The position numbers and the translations under genes are program-made. From contig OU452205.1 of assembly GCA_911728435.2 (NCBI GenBank), positions 3,090,760 to 3,154,759 of the forward strand: a stretch of DNA of 64,000 bases, given 5' to 3'. The first letter of the stretch is position 1, and each line of letters starts with the position of its first letter. This document shows positions 50,326-61,592 of this stretch, in pieces. The notes beneath the pieces were generated by a model. It made no database searches, was not told the origin of the DNA, and was given only the letters and a program-made list of their open reading frames with translations. Source of the DNA: Apoderus coryli. Lineage: Eukaryota; Arthropoda; Insecta; Coleoptera; Attelabidae.

Positions 50326-51332
50326 CACATAGTTTTCACTCCTCTTGTGTCTTTTACAGTGATCTTTTGTATTATAATTTGCGTACTAGCTGAATTGTTG
50401 CATATATTAGAGAGAATATTTATTATAATTAGAGATAAAACATAATTTAACTGCTTAGATAATAATAATAAAAAAGTTATTAGAAATCAGCATCAACTGT
50501 TGGACCAACGTTACAATATCAAAATTGAAATAAATAATTGATTACCATAACAACATAAGTAAGTAATAATATTTAAGAGACATTCCGTTTACATTCCAAA
50601 ATGATACGAGAAGAAATAACTGCGTTGTTGAGAGTTTGAACAGGTTTTTTGTATTTTTGAAAATTATTCATGTGGACGAACCTTGAAAGAAAATTATTCC
50701 TGCATTATATTTTCTTTTCATGAAACTTGGCGAGACTTCATTGGAATATTTTGAATACCAATTCACAAAAAATATAACGATGGTCTTTGCAGAAATATTA
50801 GGCACCCCTTAAACTACTATTTTTAATAAATTCAAAGCAGACCTCGGCTACGCTTCGCTACTTCCGTCGTCACATTTTAATTATAATGGTTCCTCAAGTT
50901 ATTTTATATAAACAGTGTCTCTCAGAATAGGAATTGTTGTAATCAAAATACTTTAATTAAATTAACTTAATTGAAAGTGGCTAGCATCAGAAAAAGGGAA
51001 GCAAAACTGATTTCAAAGTCAACATTATTCGTAAAGCAAACGACGTACCTACCTCAATTTCCATCCAAGCATAAGTGAATTATTTACAAAAAAATAAACT
51101 TAATACCCCTCGCGGTGTCTTGTAATGTAGAGCGCCCAAGCCTTTTTGCTGCTGTAGATTTTTTACCGTTTAGGTAATATGGTAGATTGGGGTTGTGGCC
51201 AATGTACACTTCGATAAATTATGCCAAGTGTCTACCCAGTTCTCGATTATCTTCTGAAGTCTGATATTATTAATGGGTCCTTCTTCAAACTTGCAAAAAG
51301 TCTCAACTTATATCGACGCCTTGCATATTTCA
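50326..51332 (+). other. Probable 3' UTR and downstream DNA with candidate poly(A) signals
   Basis: AATAAA occurs at 50467-50472 and 50529-50534, 142 and 204 bp after the stop; either could end the RhoGEF transcript. Beyond ~50600 no feature is recognised. Confidence 0.45.
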
Positions 51333-53218
51333 CAAGATAAGAATGGGATAGCATTGGAATCTTCAAAACGGTAGGAATTACAATGTCGGTTAAATTGGAG
51401 CAAAATTGTACAATTTGAACACCTTTTAAATGGTGTTTTCAAAATTATACTGACTACCCGTTTTGTGCTTTTTGGAGTTTAAACTAAACTATAGCGATTT
51501 TTCTTGAATCATTTTAAATAACAGCTAAAATCACTGAAAAATTATATAAACCATTACGTGTGATATACCACCTATTTTTGAATTGAAAATGGCTATTTAA
51601 CAATTCAGAGCCGTATTTAAAAACACCAAGTTGATGATGGTTTGTCAAGAACGAAACGTCGTAGTGAAAAGTTGTAGACGCTGTCTTATTCGCCTCAAAA
51701 AGTAACAATGAGAAAGTGCTTTTAATTTTTTTATATCTGTAAAAATAATGTCAGAAATAAATAAAAACTAAAATCGTGTTTTCAAAAATTCTCGAAAACC
51801 GCTAAATAATAATAATAATAATAATAACTCTTTATTGTCTAACAGATGACAACCCAATTACAAGACAACTGCTATGAATATAATATAATATAGTAAATAC
51901 AAATAATAATAATACATTTACAAAAGTAATAAACTGAAGGTGACAGTAGCAAAAATACAATTCAAACATATAGGATCGTATGGATATATTTCACTGAGCA
52001 AGTATATGGAATCTATTGAATCATTTCCCCCAGAACATTCCTCAAATCACGCTTAAATCTGTTGGGATTCTCATTGAAATAATTAATGCTAGTATATATG
52101 GAATATGTATTACAGAAATTACATGCTTTGAAGATGGGAGCTCTTGTCTCATAGTTTGCGAGCACCGGAGGTACTCTGAATTGAACTGCGGAATATTAAA
52201 CCGCAACATCTCCAACAATTGCGAACAGTCTATAAGACCATTAATCAGACCAAATATAAAACACTGAGAGGAAAAATGCCTATGCATCTCCAACGATTGA
52301 AAATCAAATCTCTCAAATAGCAAACCATGGTCATATCCCCGGGCAGGAAACCGACCATCAATCTTGAAGGCTAGTCGTTTGAGAAATTTTCGTTGAACAT
52401 TTTCGAGAGAGTTAACATAAACTCCATATATTGGAGACCAAGCAATGGCAGCATATTCAAGCCTTGATCTTACCATTGCGTTGTACAACACTATAAGACA
52501 ATCAGTATTGTTAAATGAGATCGTTGCTCTAAAAATGAATCCCAGAGATTTGAGCGCCCTTTTCGTTGTTTCGGAAACATGATAATTAAAAGTTAATTCG
52601 CTATCAATGAACACACCAAGATCTTTAATAACAGTGCATTTATCAAGAGCAGCGCCAGAGAGTCTGTAATTGTAAGAAACAGTGTGGCGTCTTCTTGTGT
52701 ATGTTATATATTTGCATTTATCAACGTTTAAATAAAGCTTATTCACAGTACACCAATCCTCAAGCATATTCAGATCTCTCTGTAGTACATCACAGTCGTC
52801 TTTGGAGTGAACAGCTCTGAATAGTTTAAGATCATTTGCGAAAAGTAAATAATTGCTAGAAAGGTGCGTTCCTATGTCATTAACGACTATTGCAAATAAT
52901 AGGGGGGCTAGGTTACTACCTTGCCACTGGGTTGCCACTTGTGGCCAAGTAAGAGTGAGACTTAAAACCACTGTATTGCACGAAGTGCATACGTCGATTC
53001 AAATATGATTCAAAAAATGAAATTAAAGACTCCTGGAAGTCAAAGTGAAGCATTTTTCGTAGTAGTATATTATGGTCTATTTTATCGAATGCTAAAGTTA
53101 GTTTAATTTTGAAAACACCATTTAAAAGGTGTTCAAATTGTACAAGTTTTCTCTAATTTAACCTACAGTATAACTCCTACCGTTCCCAAGATTCCAATGC
53201 TATACCATTCTTATCTTG
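51333..53218. repeat. Fold-back: 115-bp inverted arms around a retroelement fragment
   Basis: The arms 51333-51447 and 53104-53218 are reverse complements at high similarity (landmarks caagataagaatgggatagc and ttgaacaccttttaaatggt). The right arm touches the 5' edge of the RT fragment at 51808-53103; the left arm is separated by ~360 bp of unassigned sequence. A fold-back transposon hit by a retroelement, or an inverted duplication made at insertion, would both fit. Confidence 0.8.
51808..53103 (-). mobile_element. 5'-truncated Jockey/CR1-like retroelement, motif C changed to FAND
   Basis: On the - strand it begins near motif A (LAFDKIDHNILLRKM), has a frame break at ~52930-52975, then [29 protein letters not shown] (FADD altered to FAND), VIKDLGVFIDSELTFNYHV, VQRKFLKRLAFKIDGRFPA to 52042. 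The 3' end (- strand) is aataaagagtta(tta)n at ~51840-51808, the same tail as 14066-15418. Confidence 0.88.
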
Positions 53219-54702
53219 AACACAGCGTAGGTATACTTAGAATGTATTTCAAAAGGAACCTAAAAATGTAAAAGATATAAAGTGTCCCATGTAAAATTCT
53301 TAAAGTCTATGCAGCATTTTCATATTATAGCGTATTGAATGGCAGTTTTCTAGACGTTAAGTATCCTATTTAATTAAGTGGGAATTTGTGAAATAAAATA
53401 TATAATAGGCAAGTCTTGAAACAGAAACATAAACTATTTTTTCTGTGGCGGGAAAAAGTTTGACATATTATCTTTGTTGACAGGTAACAAAATATCACTT
53501 TTGATCAACTTACTTTTTTCCCGGATATATTATTTCACATAAGTAAAGGTAGATATTTAATTTTAGAAAATTTTATTATACAAAAGTTACATTTCTTTTA
53601 TAAAAAAAGCTGGAAATAATTTTTATGGCGCTACTTTCGCTGCTTCTACTGAATCATATCACAGAATGAAATTGACAGACATTTAAAGGTTTTCTTAGCA
53701 ACGCAGATTTAATTGTCGCTATAAGTACAACAGCCTATCGATGTCAAATTTCAATTCGATAATTTTATGACTATTTTTTCAATATTAATTCGACGTATTT
53801 CCGTCACAGAAAATTATGCACGGGAAAATCTAGTACTTTTTTCCCTTGTATAATCCACTAACTATATTATTTACGGAACTGGAGAATTGTTTCGACTTGA
53901 TGAACAAAATTTAGCCATAAATTTTAGAAGCGAAAAACATGAAAACGTGGCTCATATTGTATTGTTTTTAAAAACAGCTTCCCTTGTCCAAAATTTTCTG
54001 CACACCTTTGATCAACACTAAAATTATATAATAAGAATATTCATTAAATCGATTTGTATGCATTGATTTTCCATTTCGAATGTACTCACCAAGTTTCATG
54101 GCAATAGAAATTTTGCATTTGAAATCATTCGATAACTTACAAATAATGATAAAGAGACACTGAAAATGTCCCATCCAATTGTGTATTGTGACATTCTATT
54201 TTCGTAACTGTGACTCTTACGCTGTATGTACCTTAATCAAAACTGTATCAGGCCTAATATTTGGAATTTTTTTACAAAATTTTAATGTATAGATAATTTA
54301 AAATATTCTAAAAAGCTTATATCTAACTACCTAGACGTTCACTTGAATCTAAAATAATCAGAATGAACCACTTTCAGAGATTATTCTAGAAAATAAGTTA
54401 CTATTGTTAAGACAGAGAAAATGTTTAATTGTGTTTTTGAAAACAAGAGTACCTAATTCTGGGGAAACGATATTTGTTAAGAGATTTTAAAATAAACAAT
54501 GTGATTCTCCTTACATCGTAAATAGAGGTCTGAAAGTTTCTTAAAAAAAAAAAGTTCAAATTCACTTCAATGTTTGGTTACTGCTGAAACAACATGTCTT
54601 GTGTGCCAACCTACTCGGACAGTCTCTTGTCATCTAGTTGGCATCACTGATCGAGGGTGTGTTCTTTTATTCATCATTACTCTATCTGATGGCATCAGTT
54701 CC
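53219..54702. other. AT-rich intergenic DNA
   Basis: No feature recognised. The ORF at 53968-54174 (- strand) has no recognisable content. Confidence 0.4.
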
Positions 54703-56624
54703 ATTTCATGAAACCCCAAACGTTCACCAATTCAAGTTGCCACCGCTCTTCACATATGCCTTGGTTCCACTCATAGTCACCAGTTCCCCATCGATGAGCG
54801 CTTAGTATTTTAAATATTTGTCAATTAGTCATACTTCGATCTTACAAAACAAAATCAAGGACGTATTTACCTTTTTTAGGTACTGACGACTACTTGTCTG
54901 TTTGTCCAACATATGCAAACGACATCAGCTTTTAACTTTCATATGATTCTGCAGATTCCCCAAGATTCCTCAAATCGAGACCTTCATGTAGATGATTGCG
55001 ACTGATCGCCGCTTTTCAGAAGCGCAAGTTATACCTGGTGACCGAGTTGGGTCGTTTACGCATCCCGCCACACAACTTTGTCTTCTTTCCTAATTTTTAT
55101 GTTTACTTTCATAATTGTATAATATTTATTTATTCAATTAAAATTCCATCTTCCTCTAAGATAATTTCCCTATTTTTATCATGTTAACCGTGCTACATGG
55201 CTTCGAGTTTGGTCTTCATAACAGTGGAGAAGCAGCCGCCACGTCTCCAAACATTGCCGCTGCGTCCCAGACGCCTTAACAAAACTCCAAGTACGAATCG
55301 TGGGTGCTAGATGCTCGAGCGAAACCACATGTCTAGCATATCTATAGGTACTTTTTTATCAGAATATTTTCATTCCCCAAGAATTCTTCTGTTTAATGAT
55401 TGACAGCATCATAAATAAGTCCAGACTTTTTTGTATTTTATCATTCTGACCCTTCACTAGCACACATGGGTACGCTTCCTTGTCAGACCTTGTTCATTCA
55501 ATAACTCAGATGTGCCACCGGCTGGTCCGTTTCATGAAACCCCAAACGTTCACCAATTCAAGTTGCAACCGCGCTTCACATATAAGGGTGTAATTGGTTC
55601 CACGTATAGTCACCAGTTCCCCAAATATGGACTCTTAGTATTTTAAATATTTGTCAATTAGCCATACTTCGATCTTACAAAACAAAATCAAGGACGTATT
55701 TACCTTTTTTAGGTACTGACGACTACTTGTCTGTTTGTCCAACATATGCAAACGACACCAGCTTTTAACTTTCATATGATTCTGCAGATTCCCCAAAATT
55801 CCTCAAATCGAGACCTTCATGTAGTTGATTGCGACTGATCGCCGCATTTCAGAAGCGCAAGTTATACCTGGTGACCGAGTTGGGTCGTTTACGCATCCCG
55901 CCACACAACTTTGTCTTCTTTCCTAATTTTTATAATGTTTACTTTCATAATTGTATAATATTTATTTATTCAATTAAAATTCCATCTTCCTCTAAGATAA
56001 TTTCGCTATTTTTATCATGTTAACCGTTCTACATGGCTTCGAGTTTGGTCTTCATAACAGTGGAGAAGCAGCCGCCACGTCTCCAAACATTGCCGCTGCG
56101 TCCTTAACAAAACTCCGAGTACGAATCGTGGGTGCTAGATGCTCGAGCGAAACCACATGTCTAGCATATCTATAGGTACTTTTTTATCAGAATATTTTCA
56201 TTCCCCAAGAATTCTTCTGTTTAATGATTGACAGCATCATAAATAAGTCCAGACTTTTTTGTATTTTATCATTCTGATCCTTCACTAGCACACATGGGTA
56301 CGCTTCCTTGTCAGACCTTGTTCATTCAATAACTCAGATGTGCCACCGGCTGGTCCGTTTCATGAAACCCCAAACGTTCACCAATTCAAGTTGCAACCGC
56401 GTTTCACATATAAGGGTGTAATTGGTTCCACTTATAGTCACCAGTTCCCCAAATATGGACTCTTAGTATTTTAAATATTTGTCAATTAGTCATACTTCGA
56501 TCTTACAAAACAAAATCAAGGACGTATTTACCTTTTTTAGGTACTGACGACTACTTGTCTGTTTGTCCAACATATGCAAACGACACCAGCTTTTAACTTT
56601 CATATGATTCTGCAGATTCCCCAA
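54703..56624 (+). repeat. Tandem repeat, ~828-bp unit, about 2.3 copies
   Basis: The landmark tttcatgaaaccccaaacg starts at 54704, 55530 and 56358. Copies two and three are more alike (both have taagggtgtaattgg, absent from copy one). The third stops at gcagattccccaaa (~56624). A 63/64-codon open frame repeats with the unit (54996, 55829) but is split by a taa insertion difference and has no known motif. Unit content is not recognised; it may be a local satellite seed. Confidence 0.92.
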
Positions 56625-57771
56625 ATGTATCCCCCAAATCTTGATAAATTTGAGTCACTATCATAATATATTTAATTCTCCCAATTTCGGACGGAGGAAA
56701 ATTCATATTCACTAGCACGTTATGTGGTAGAACCAACAAAATAATTTCAAGCAGTTTAGTAGGCATTATCATATCACCGAACTCGAGCGTAGCTTACCTC
56801 TACAGACACAAGCTAGCACCAGCTTTGTCTGTACCAGCACATGTCTGTGGAAGTTGGTGTATATCTGGTAAATCTGGGTAAGCGTAGATCGACAGTCGTG
56901 ACCATTTGAATCATCCTGTTGAAGCTTCAAACTAAATATTACCTACTTAGTTACCGTAGTTTCTCGGGTTTAACTTGTAGAAATTTGTCTTATAAGATAT
57001 GTTGCAAGTTCGAAACTTCTGGACCTCATATAATCATCAAACAATGTACCTATAATGTTTTGTGGTGTAAATTTAGTAATAATAATTATTACTATATTAA
57101 AGCACGATCGCAGATAAATAAAATGTTTGTGTGTTTTTCAAGAGTAGTTTGTTAGATTGCTTTATTCATTATACGAATTTTAAAATTGTGTGTAGTTTGT
57201 CCAAATGCGGTCATGTTTTAATATATTAAATGTACCTACGTAGTTGCCGCTACGAGTCCATTTTGACTATTTACTTTAGTTACAGATAAACGAAGTCAGT
57301 ACAAGGAATTTTGATATTTTTTGTATATTAGAAATATCATATATTTATTTTACCTTTTTGCCTAAGAATAATGTATTTATTTACTTTTGTCATTATTTAT
57401 GGAAAATAAACTTATTACAATAAACAATAAGACTTTTCTTTAAGTAGTGTTTAATAGTATATTATTCAACGGGCCTTAATATAGATACGAGAGGGCAACC
57501 TTTATACCCTTCTCGGATCTATCAATTAATTTCTTTATAAAAGAAAACAAACAAAACCTTTCAAAGTCAACTCTCCACACAATAACTAATTAAATTATTA
57601 AAACGGAAAGTAGTTTCGGCTTAATAAGCCAACATCAGTCCGACAATAAACATAAAAACGAACGCATAAGAGAAAACAAACATAAAACGCATAACAAATT
57701 TGTATATAAGTCTATTACACAAAAAAAACTCACCAGTTGACAAAACACCTGCCGAAACTAGTCTACAAATA
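56625..57771. other. AT-rich intergenic DNA
   Basis: No gene recognised. A phrase near 57608-57640 (agtttcggcttaataagcc) is reminiscent of retroelement end sequences but too short to call. Confidence 0.35.
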
Positions 57772-57922
57772 GCTTATACTAGCACGAGATACCGATTGAC
57801 AACAAGCTGTATGTATGTTGGCTGTCGTTTGTAAACTTTGTTTCACCGGGCATATTGCCAGCTCACACTAGATGTCGGTACATACATCTTGTTATCAATC
57901 GGTATCTCGTGCTAGTATAAGC
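57772..57922. repeat. 151-bp element with 44-bp inverted repeats
   Basis: 57772-57815 and 57879-57922 are reverse complements with two mismatches (outer gcttatactagcacgagata). The 63-bp spacer is not repeated. It probably folds as a hairpin MITE. The Jockey copy begins only 27 bp further on. Confidence 0.8.
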
Positions 57923-57949
57923 TCTTTGTAAATGTTGGTCTGGTGAAAT

Positions 57950-59787
57950 TGGCCAGAGTCTTCGACAGGGTCTGGCAGGAAAGACTCATCTATAAGATGC
58001 ACACTTTAGGATACCCAGCAGCGATGATCAAGCTAGCAGACTCCTACCTACAGGACAGGCAGATTCGCGTCAGGACAGGGAAGGAGGTCTCGGAATCACG
58101 GACCCTGGAGGCAGGCGTGCCGCATGGGTCTGTACTATCCTCAATCTTTACCAGCGACATCCCAAGGAGAGACCAGAACACCTTGGCCTCTACGCAGACG
58201 ACACCGCCCTGATTGCCCGCAGTCGGAGTGCGGAATTGGTGACAAGGTACCTGCAGCGGACAACTTCACCGAATGGTGCACCAGATGGAAGACCAAGATT
58301 AATGCCGAGAAGAGCACCGCGCTCCTCATCAGAAGAAGACAAGTGCGCCCCGACGACTTCGTCAACATCGAGGGTACTGACATACAATGGCAGGACACTG
58401 CAAAGTACCTGGGGGTCACTTTGGACAGATCCCTGTCATGGAGACCGCACATCGAGAAGAGCATCATTTCGAAGCTCTACCCGCTGATCTGCAGAAGGAG
58501 CAAGATGCCCTTGCAGGTCAAGCTCCAAATGGTTAAGGCAGTCGTGCGACCTGCCTTGACCTATGCCAGTAGCGCTATTCTGTACACGTTTCCGAGAGCC
58601 ATCGGTATCGGTAATTCTCACTTACCGACAGCCGTCGGCAAGTCGCTTCATGCGGCATTCTGTATGCTCTAATACCGACCGATATCGGTAATTTGAGTCG
58701 ACAAAGATCGGTATCTCACCGTGCCCTCGTTGACCCCACGGTGGACGTTACCGATATTTGTTGAGCGATTATTGGATCATTATTGATGTTTTGGTTGGAA
58801 TTGCGGATTATTATTTAAGTATATTTGGACTATACGGTGATTTTACAGTGTAGTGTCTAAATAAGAATTATTAGATACCTATGTAGTTAAGTTTCGGTGT
58901 CAATATAAGTATTATAATATTTTTTTGATTCTTCTTAAAACGCCATTACATGTTAGGTATTTTAATTGACAGTGCTTTATTGCCTTATTGTTTAAAACAC
59001 TTCTAATTTACAAACCAATGCATTTTGAACCGTTTTCTTGCAGACATCTTACATTCAAACTTAAAACGTCGCACAAATTACAAATGACGCACAACAAAAT
59101 ATTTGTTATTTGTTTACAAATATCTCACCGTTCATTGGCTGAACGTACCGATTCGACTGATGTCCCTTGCAAGCCGACACTTGACGGTTGCATTTCCGAC
59201 TGTCGGTAACCGTGGCATACAGAATAGCGTCGTTTTGATTAAATCGGTCGCGCAACCGTTGGATGTCGGTAACATACCGTTACCGACGATTGTCGATACA
59301 GTGTACAGAATAGCGCTACAGTTCAGCATGGCGATACGCGGCACCATCGTACCTGAAACGATTAGAGGCCACGGAGAACAAGGCGAAAAGGATGGCAGTC
59401 GGTGCACCCTGGTTTGTGTCAAACGCACAGGGACCTCAAACTCGACGCCCTAAGGGACGTCATGACATGAGGTTGAGAGCCCAGAAGGTCTTTGCAATGG
59501 CAGAGACCCATGCAAACCCACTGATTCGCGAAGCAGTCAACTATAACGTAGAAGACGGTGGCAGGCGGTACCGGAGACCGAGGAGTCAACTCTGACGAAG
59601 GAATCCACAGGACTAGGACACCAATTATTATGGACATGGAAAAGGGAGGGTTCCCGAGCCATACTACAAAGATAAGGTAGAGTTTTAGTTTAGGTTAGAG
59701 TCCCACGCTACCTAGGAAAGTGGTAAGGAACTCCCTAGGTGTCATGATGATTTCTCTGCCTTGGCATAATCAAAAAAAAAAAAAAAA
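57950..59787 (+). mobile_element. 5'-truncated Jockey retrotransposon with poly(A) and 12-bp target duplication
   Basis: The target duplication gtctggtgaaat is exact at 57938-57949 and 59788-59799, directly after a poly(A) run at 59772-59787. The RT starts at motif A (RVFDRVWQERLIYKM) and has GYPAAMIKLADSYLQDRQ, LEAGVPHGSVLS (motif B), a frameshift with the YADD region deleted or shifted (~58190), then INAEKSTALLIRRRQV, TAKYLGVTLDRSLSWRPHIE and LTYASSA. It resumes after the MITE at 58570-59318 with YLKRLEATENKAKR-type sequence and ends AQKVFAMAETHANPLIREAV and a stop at 59595. The family is clear from wording and poly(A). Confidence 0.92.
58570..59318. mobile_element. 749-bp MITE with 18-bp perfect TIRs inserted in the Jockey RT
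   Basis: TAGCGCTATTCTGTACAC at 58570-58587 is exactly inverted at 59301-59318. Flanking cag is present on both sides (58567-58569 and 59319-59321), giving a 3-bp target duplication; joining the flanks restores the RT phrase YASSAWRYA. The interior has several copies of a palindromic ggtatcggtaa/ttaccgatatcgg motif. There is no transposase. A 3-bp duplication excludes hAT and Tc1/mariner; the superfamily is unresolved. Confidence 0.9.
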
Positions 59788-60138
59788 GTCTGGTGAAATC
59801 GTGGTAGTTTGAAGCAAATTCCCAACATTATGTAACAAGCAATTAGTAGAAATTTGTTTATTGATTCAAGAAATTTTGCTTTTGTATGGATTTAGTAGTT
59901 CTGATATTAACAGTCAACTGATCATGTGCCTTAATTAATAACGGCATGGTCGCTCAATGCCAATGGCGGATACTGCGTTACCTTGAAAAAAGTCTTCTGT
60001 CAAACTCCATCAGCAAAGAAGACTGATGTGAATCATCTTTGTGAAGAGACAATTTTTGTAAAATTTTGTCTGTGACTCCAGTTGTACCATTTGATTTCTG
60101 GAAAGTTTCCAGTTGCCAAAAGTGATTGTAGATATCTA

Positions 60139-60390
60139 TAGGGATGCTTAAAAAGTATCGATACTCTCAAAGTATCGATACTTATGCTGCAGTATCCTGT
60201 ACTATGTTATGTAACACAAAATCTAATATACATTCAACAGTTTTATTGTTACAAGTGTTGTGTACAGTTTCAATACCGATACCTAAGAGTATCGGTACTT
60301 TTTAGACAAGTATCGGTAGGAATGGATACTTCGCAAAAAGTATCGGTATTGGAATCGGTATCGATACTTTTTATTTTTTTAGCATCCCTA
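60139..60390. mobile_element. 252-bp hAT-type MITE with 8-bp target duplication
   Basis: Left end tagggatgcttaaaaagta, right end agcatcccta, flanked by gatatcta at 60131-60138 and 60391-60398. The interior contains repeated aagtatcgata / tatcgatactt phrases in both orientations. Non-coding; mobilised, if at all, by a hAT transposase elsewhere. Confidence 0.93.
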
Positions 60391-60499
60391 GATATCTACG
60401 AAATTACACAAAACCGGAGCAACCGTTAGTGATAAGTGTTGCATGTCTAGTCTGTGACAGAAATGTTGAAACTTTGCCTAATTGTTGGCTTTATATTTA

Positions 60500-61360
60500 C
60501 TTATACCGTTGATTGAAATATTTAATAGTTTTTATTTGTTAGTCTCAGTATGTTTTTATTAATAAACAATACACCAAAATTTAACAGCAACTTGAGAAAA
60601 TAAATAAAAAATAAACCCATTGAATCTAACCGTGAATACAACTATATTTGCATAACATAATATAAGAAACAGTTTGGCCGATGACTAATATACCTATAAG
60701 TCCAAACTCTAATGTAATATTCTTATTTTCCTGTGTGGTTCACCTGATTCGTTATCTTTAATTTTATTATTACTAGAACTAACCCACTTAACAGCCCTAA
60801 ATAATTTTATTTTTATTAATTGTTTAATAATATATATATAATAATATATTTCAATCAACGATAAATGTTAGTAAACATTTTTTATGACTTGAACCCTACT
60901 TCCCTAGTCATTTATTTCTTTTAAAACCCTTGTATATTATTAAATATCATATCGTTTATAAATTAAGCATCAAATTGTATATTAAATATATTAGGGATCT
61001 TACATGTTATATTATCTCATTTATTAAAAGAAAATATTTCAGTCAACGATATTTTTAATAAAAGTAGTCAACGAATCTAGAGAATCTTTAGAGAATAAAA
61101 GAAAAAAATCTACTCACGGCAACGTCTCATTAACGAAATGAACGAATGGGCTAGAACGCCGCTATGCCATCTGCTGCTATTGTACCGCAATATCCAACTT
61201 TCAGTGTAGTAGATCGATCGATACAGTTGTGTCAGTAAGGCATCTTGATAAGAACTTAGTTTGCCCGTTCTCAGATGCGCTAGTGCAGTTGAGCAAAGCA
61301 CGAAAAAGAGACCCGCGTTCCGAATCTTATTAAATATTTCAATCAACGATAATATTTATA
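60500..61360. repeat. Four dispersed copies of an AAATATTTCAATCAACG motif
   Basis: The motif occurs at ~60507-60524 (inverted), ~60847-60862, ~61035-61052 (with cagtcaacg) and ~61332-61348. The surrounding DNA is AT-rich (a (ta)n run at ~60830-60845). These could be ends of small repeats arranged in series. No gene was seen between 60399 and 61592. Confidence 0.5.
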
Positions 61361-61592
61361 GGGTACAAAAGCATGCCACCTGGGCATAATATAAAGATTT
61401 CTATTCTTGTCTGACTACATGCGGAAACTCTCGTGATTAGTAAATAACGGTATTCTGCTAGATGGCGACACGTAGATATTTATACTATTGTATTGTTCTC
61501 CGGTAGTAAAATTTGCACTGTATCATGTCATACGCTAGTTGTTTCAGTTCTTAGCTTAGAAGGCGAGCTCCGAATTCGCAGTTATTATTCTT

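Noticed and set aside
54996..56023. Two near-identical 63/64-codon ORFs as a duplicated gene
   Set aside because: They repeat only because the ~828-bp unit repeats; no motif, and the unit difference is an in-frame codon in a low-complexity stretch.
58141..58621. Several overlapping ORFs on both strands in the Jockey region
   Set aside because: Shadows of the GC-rich RT coding sequence in other frames.
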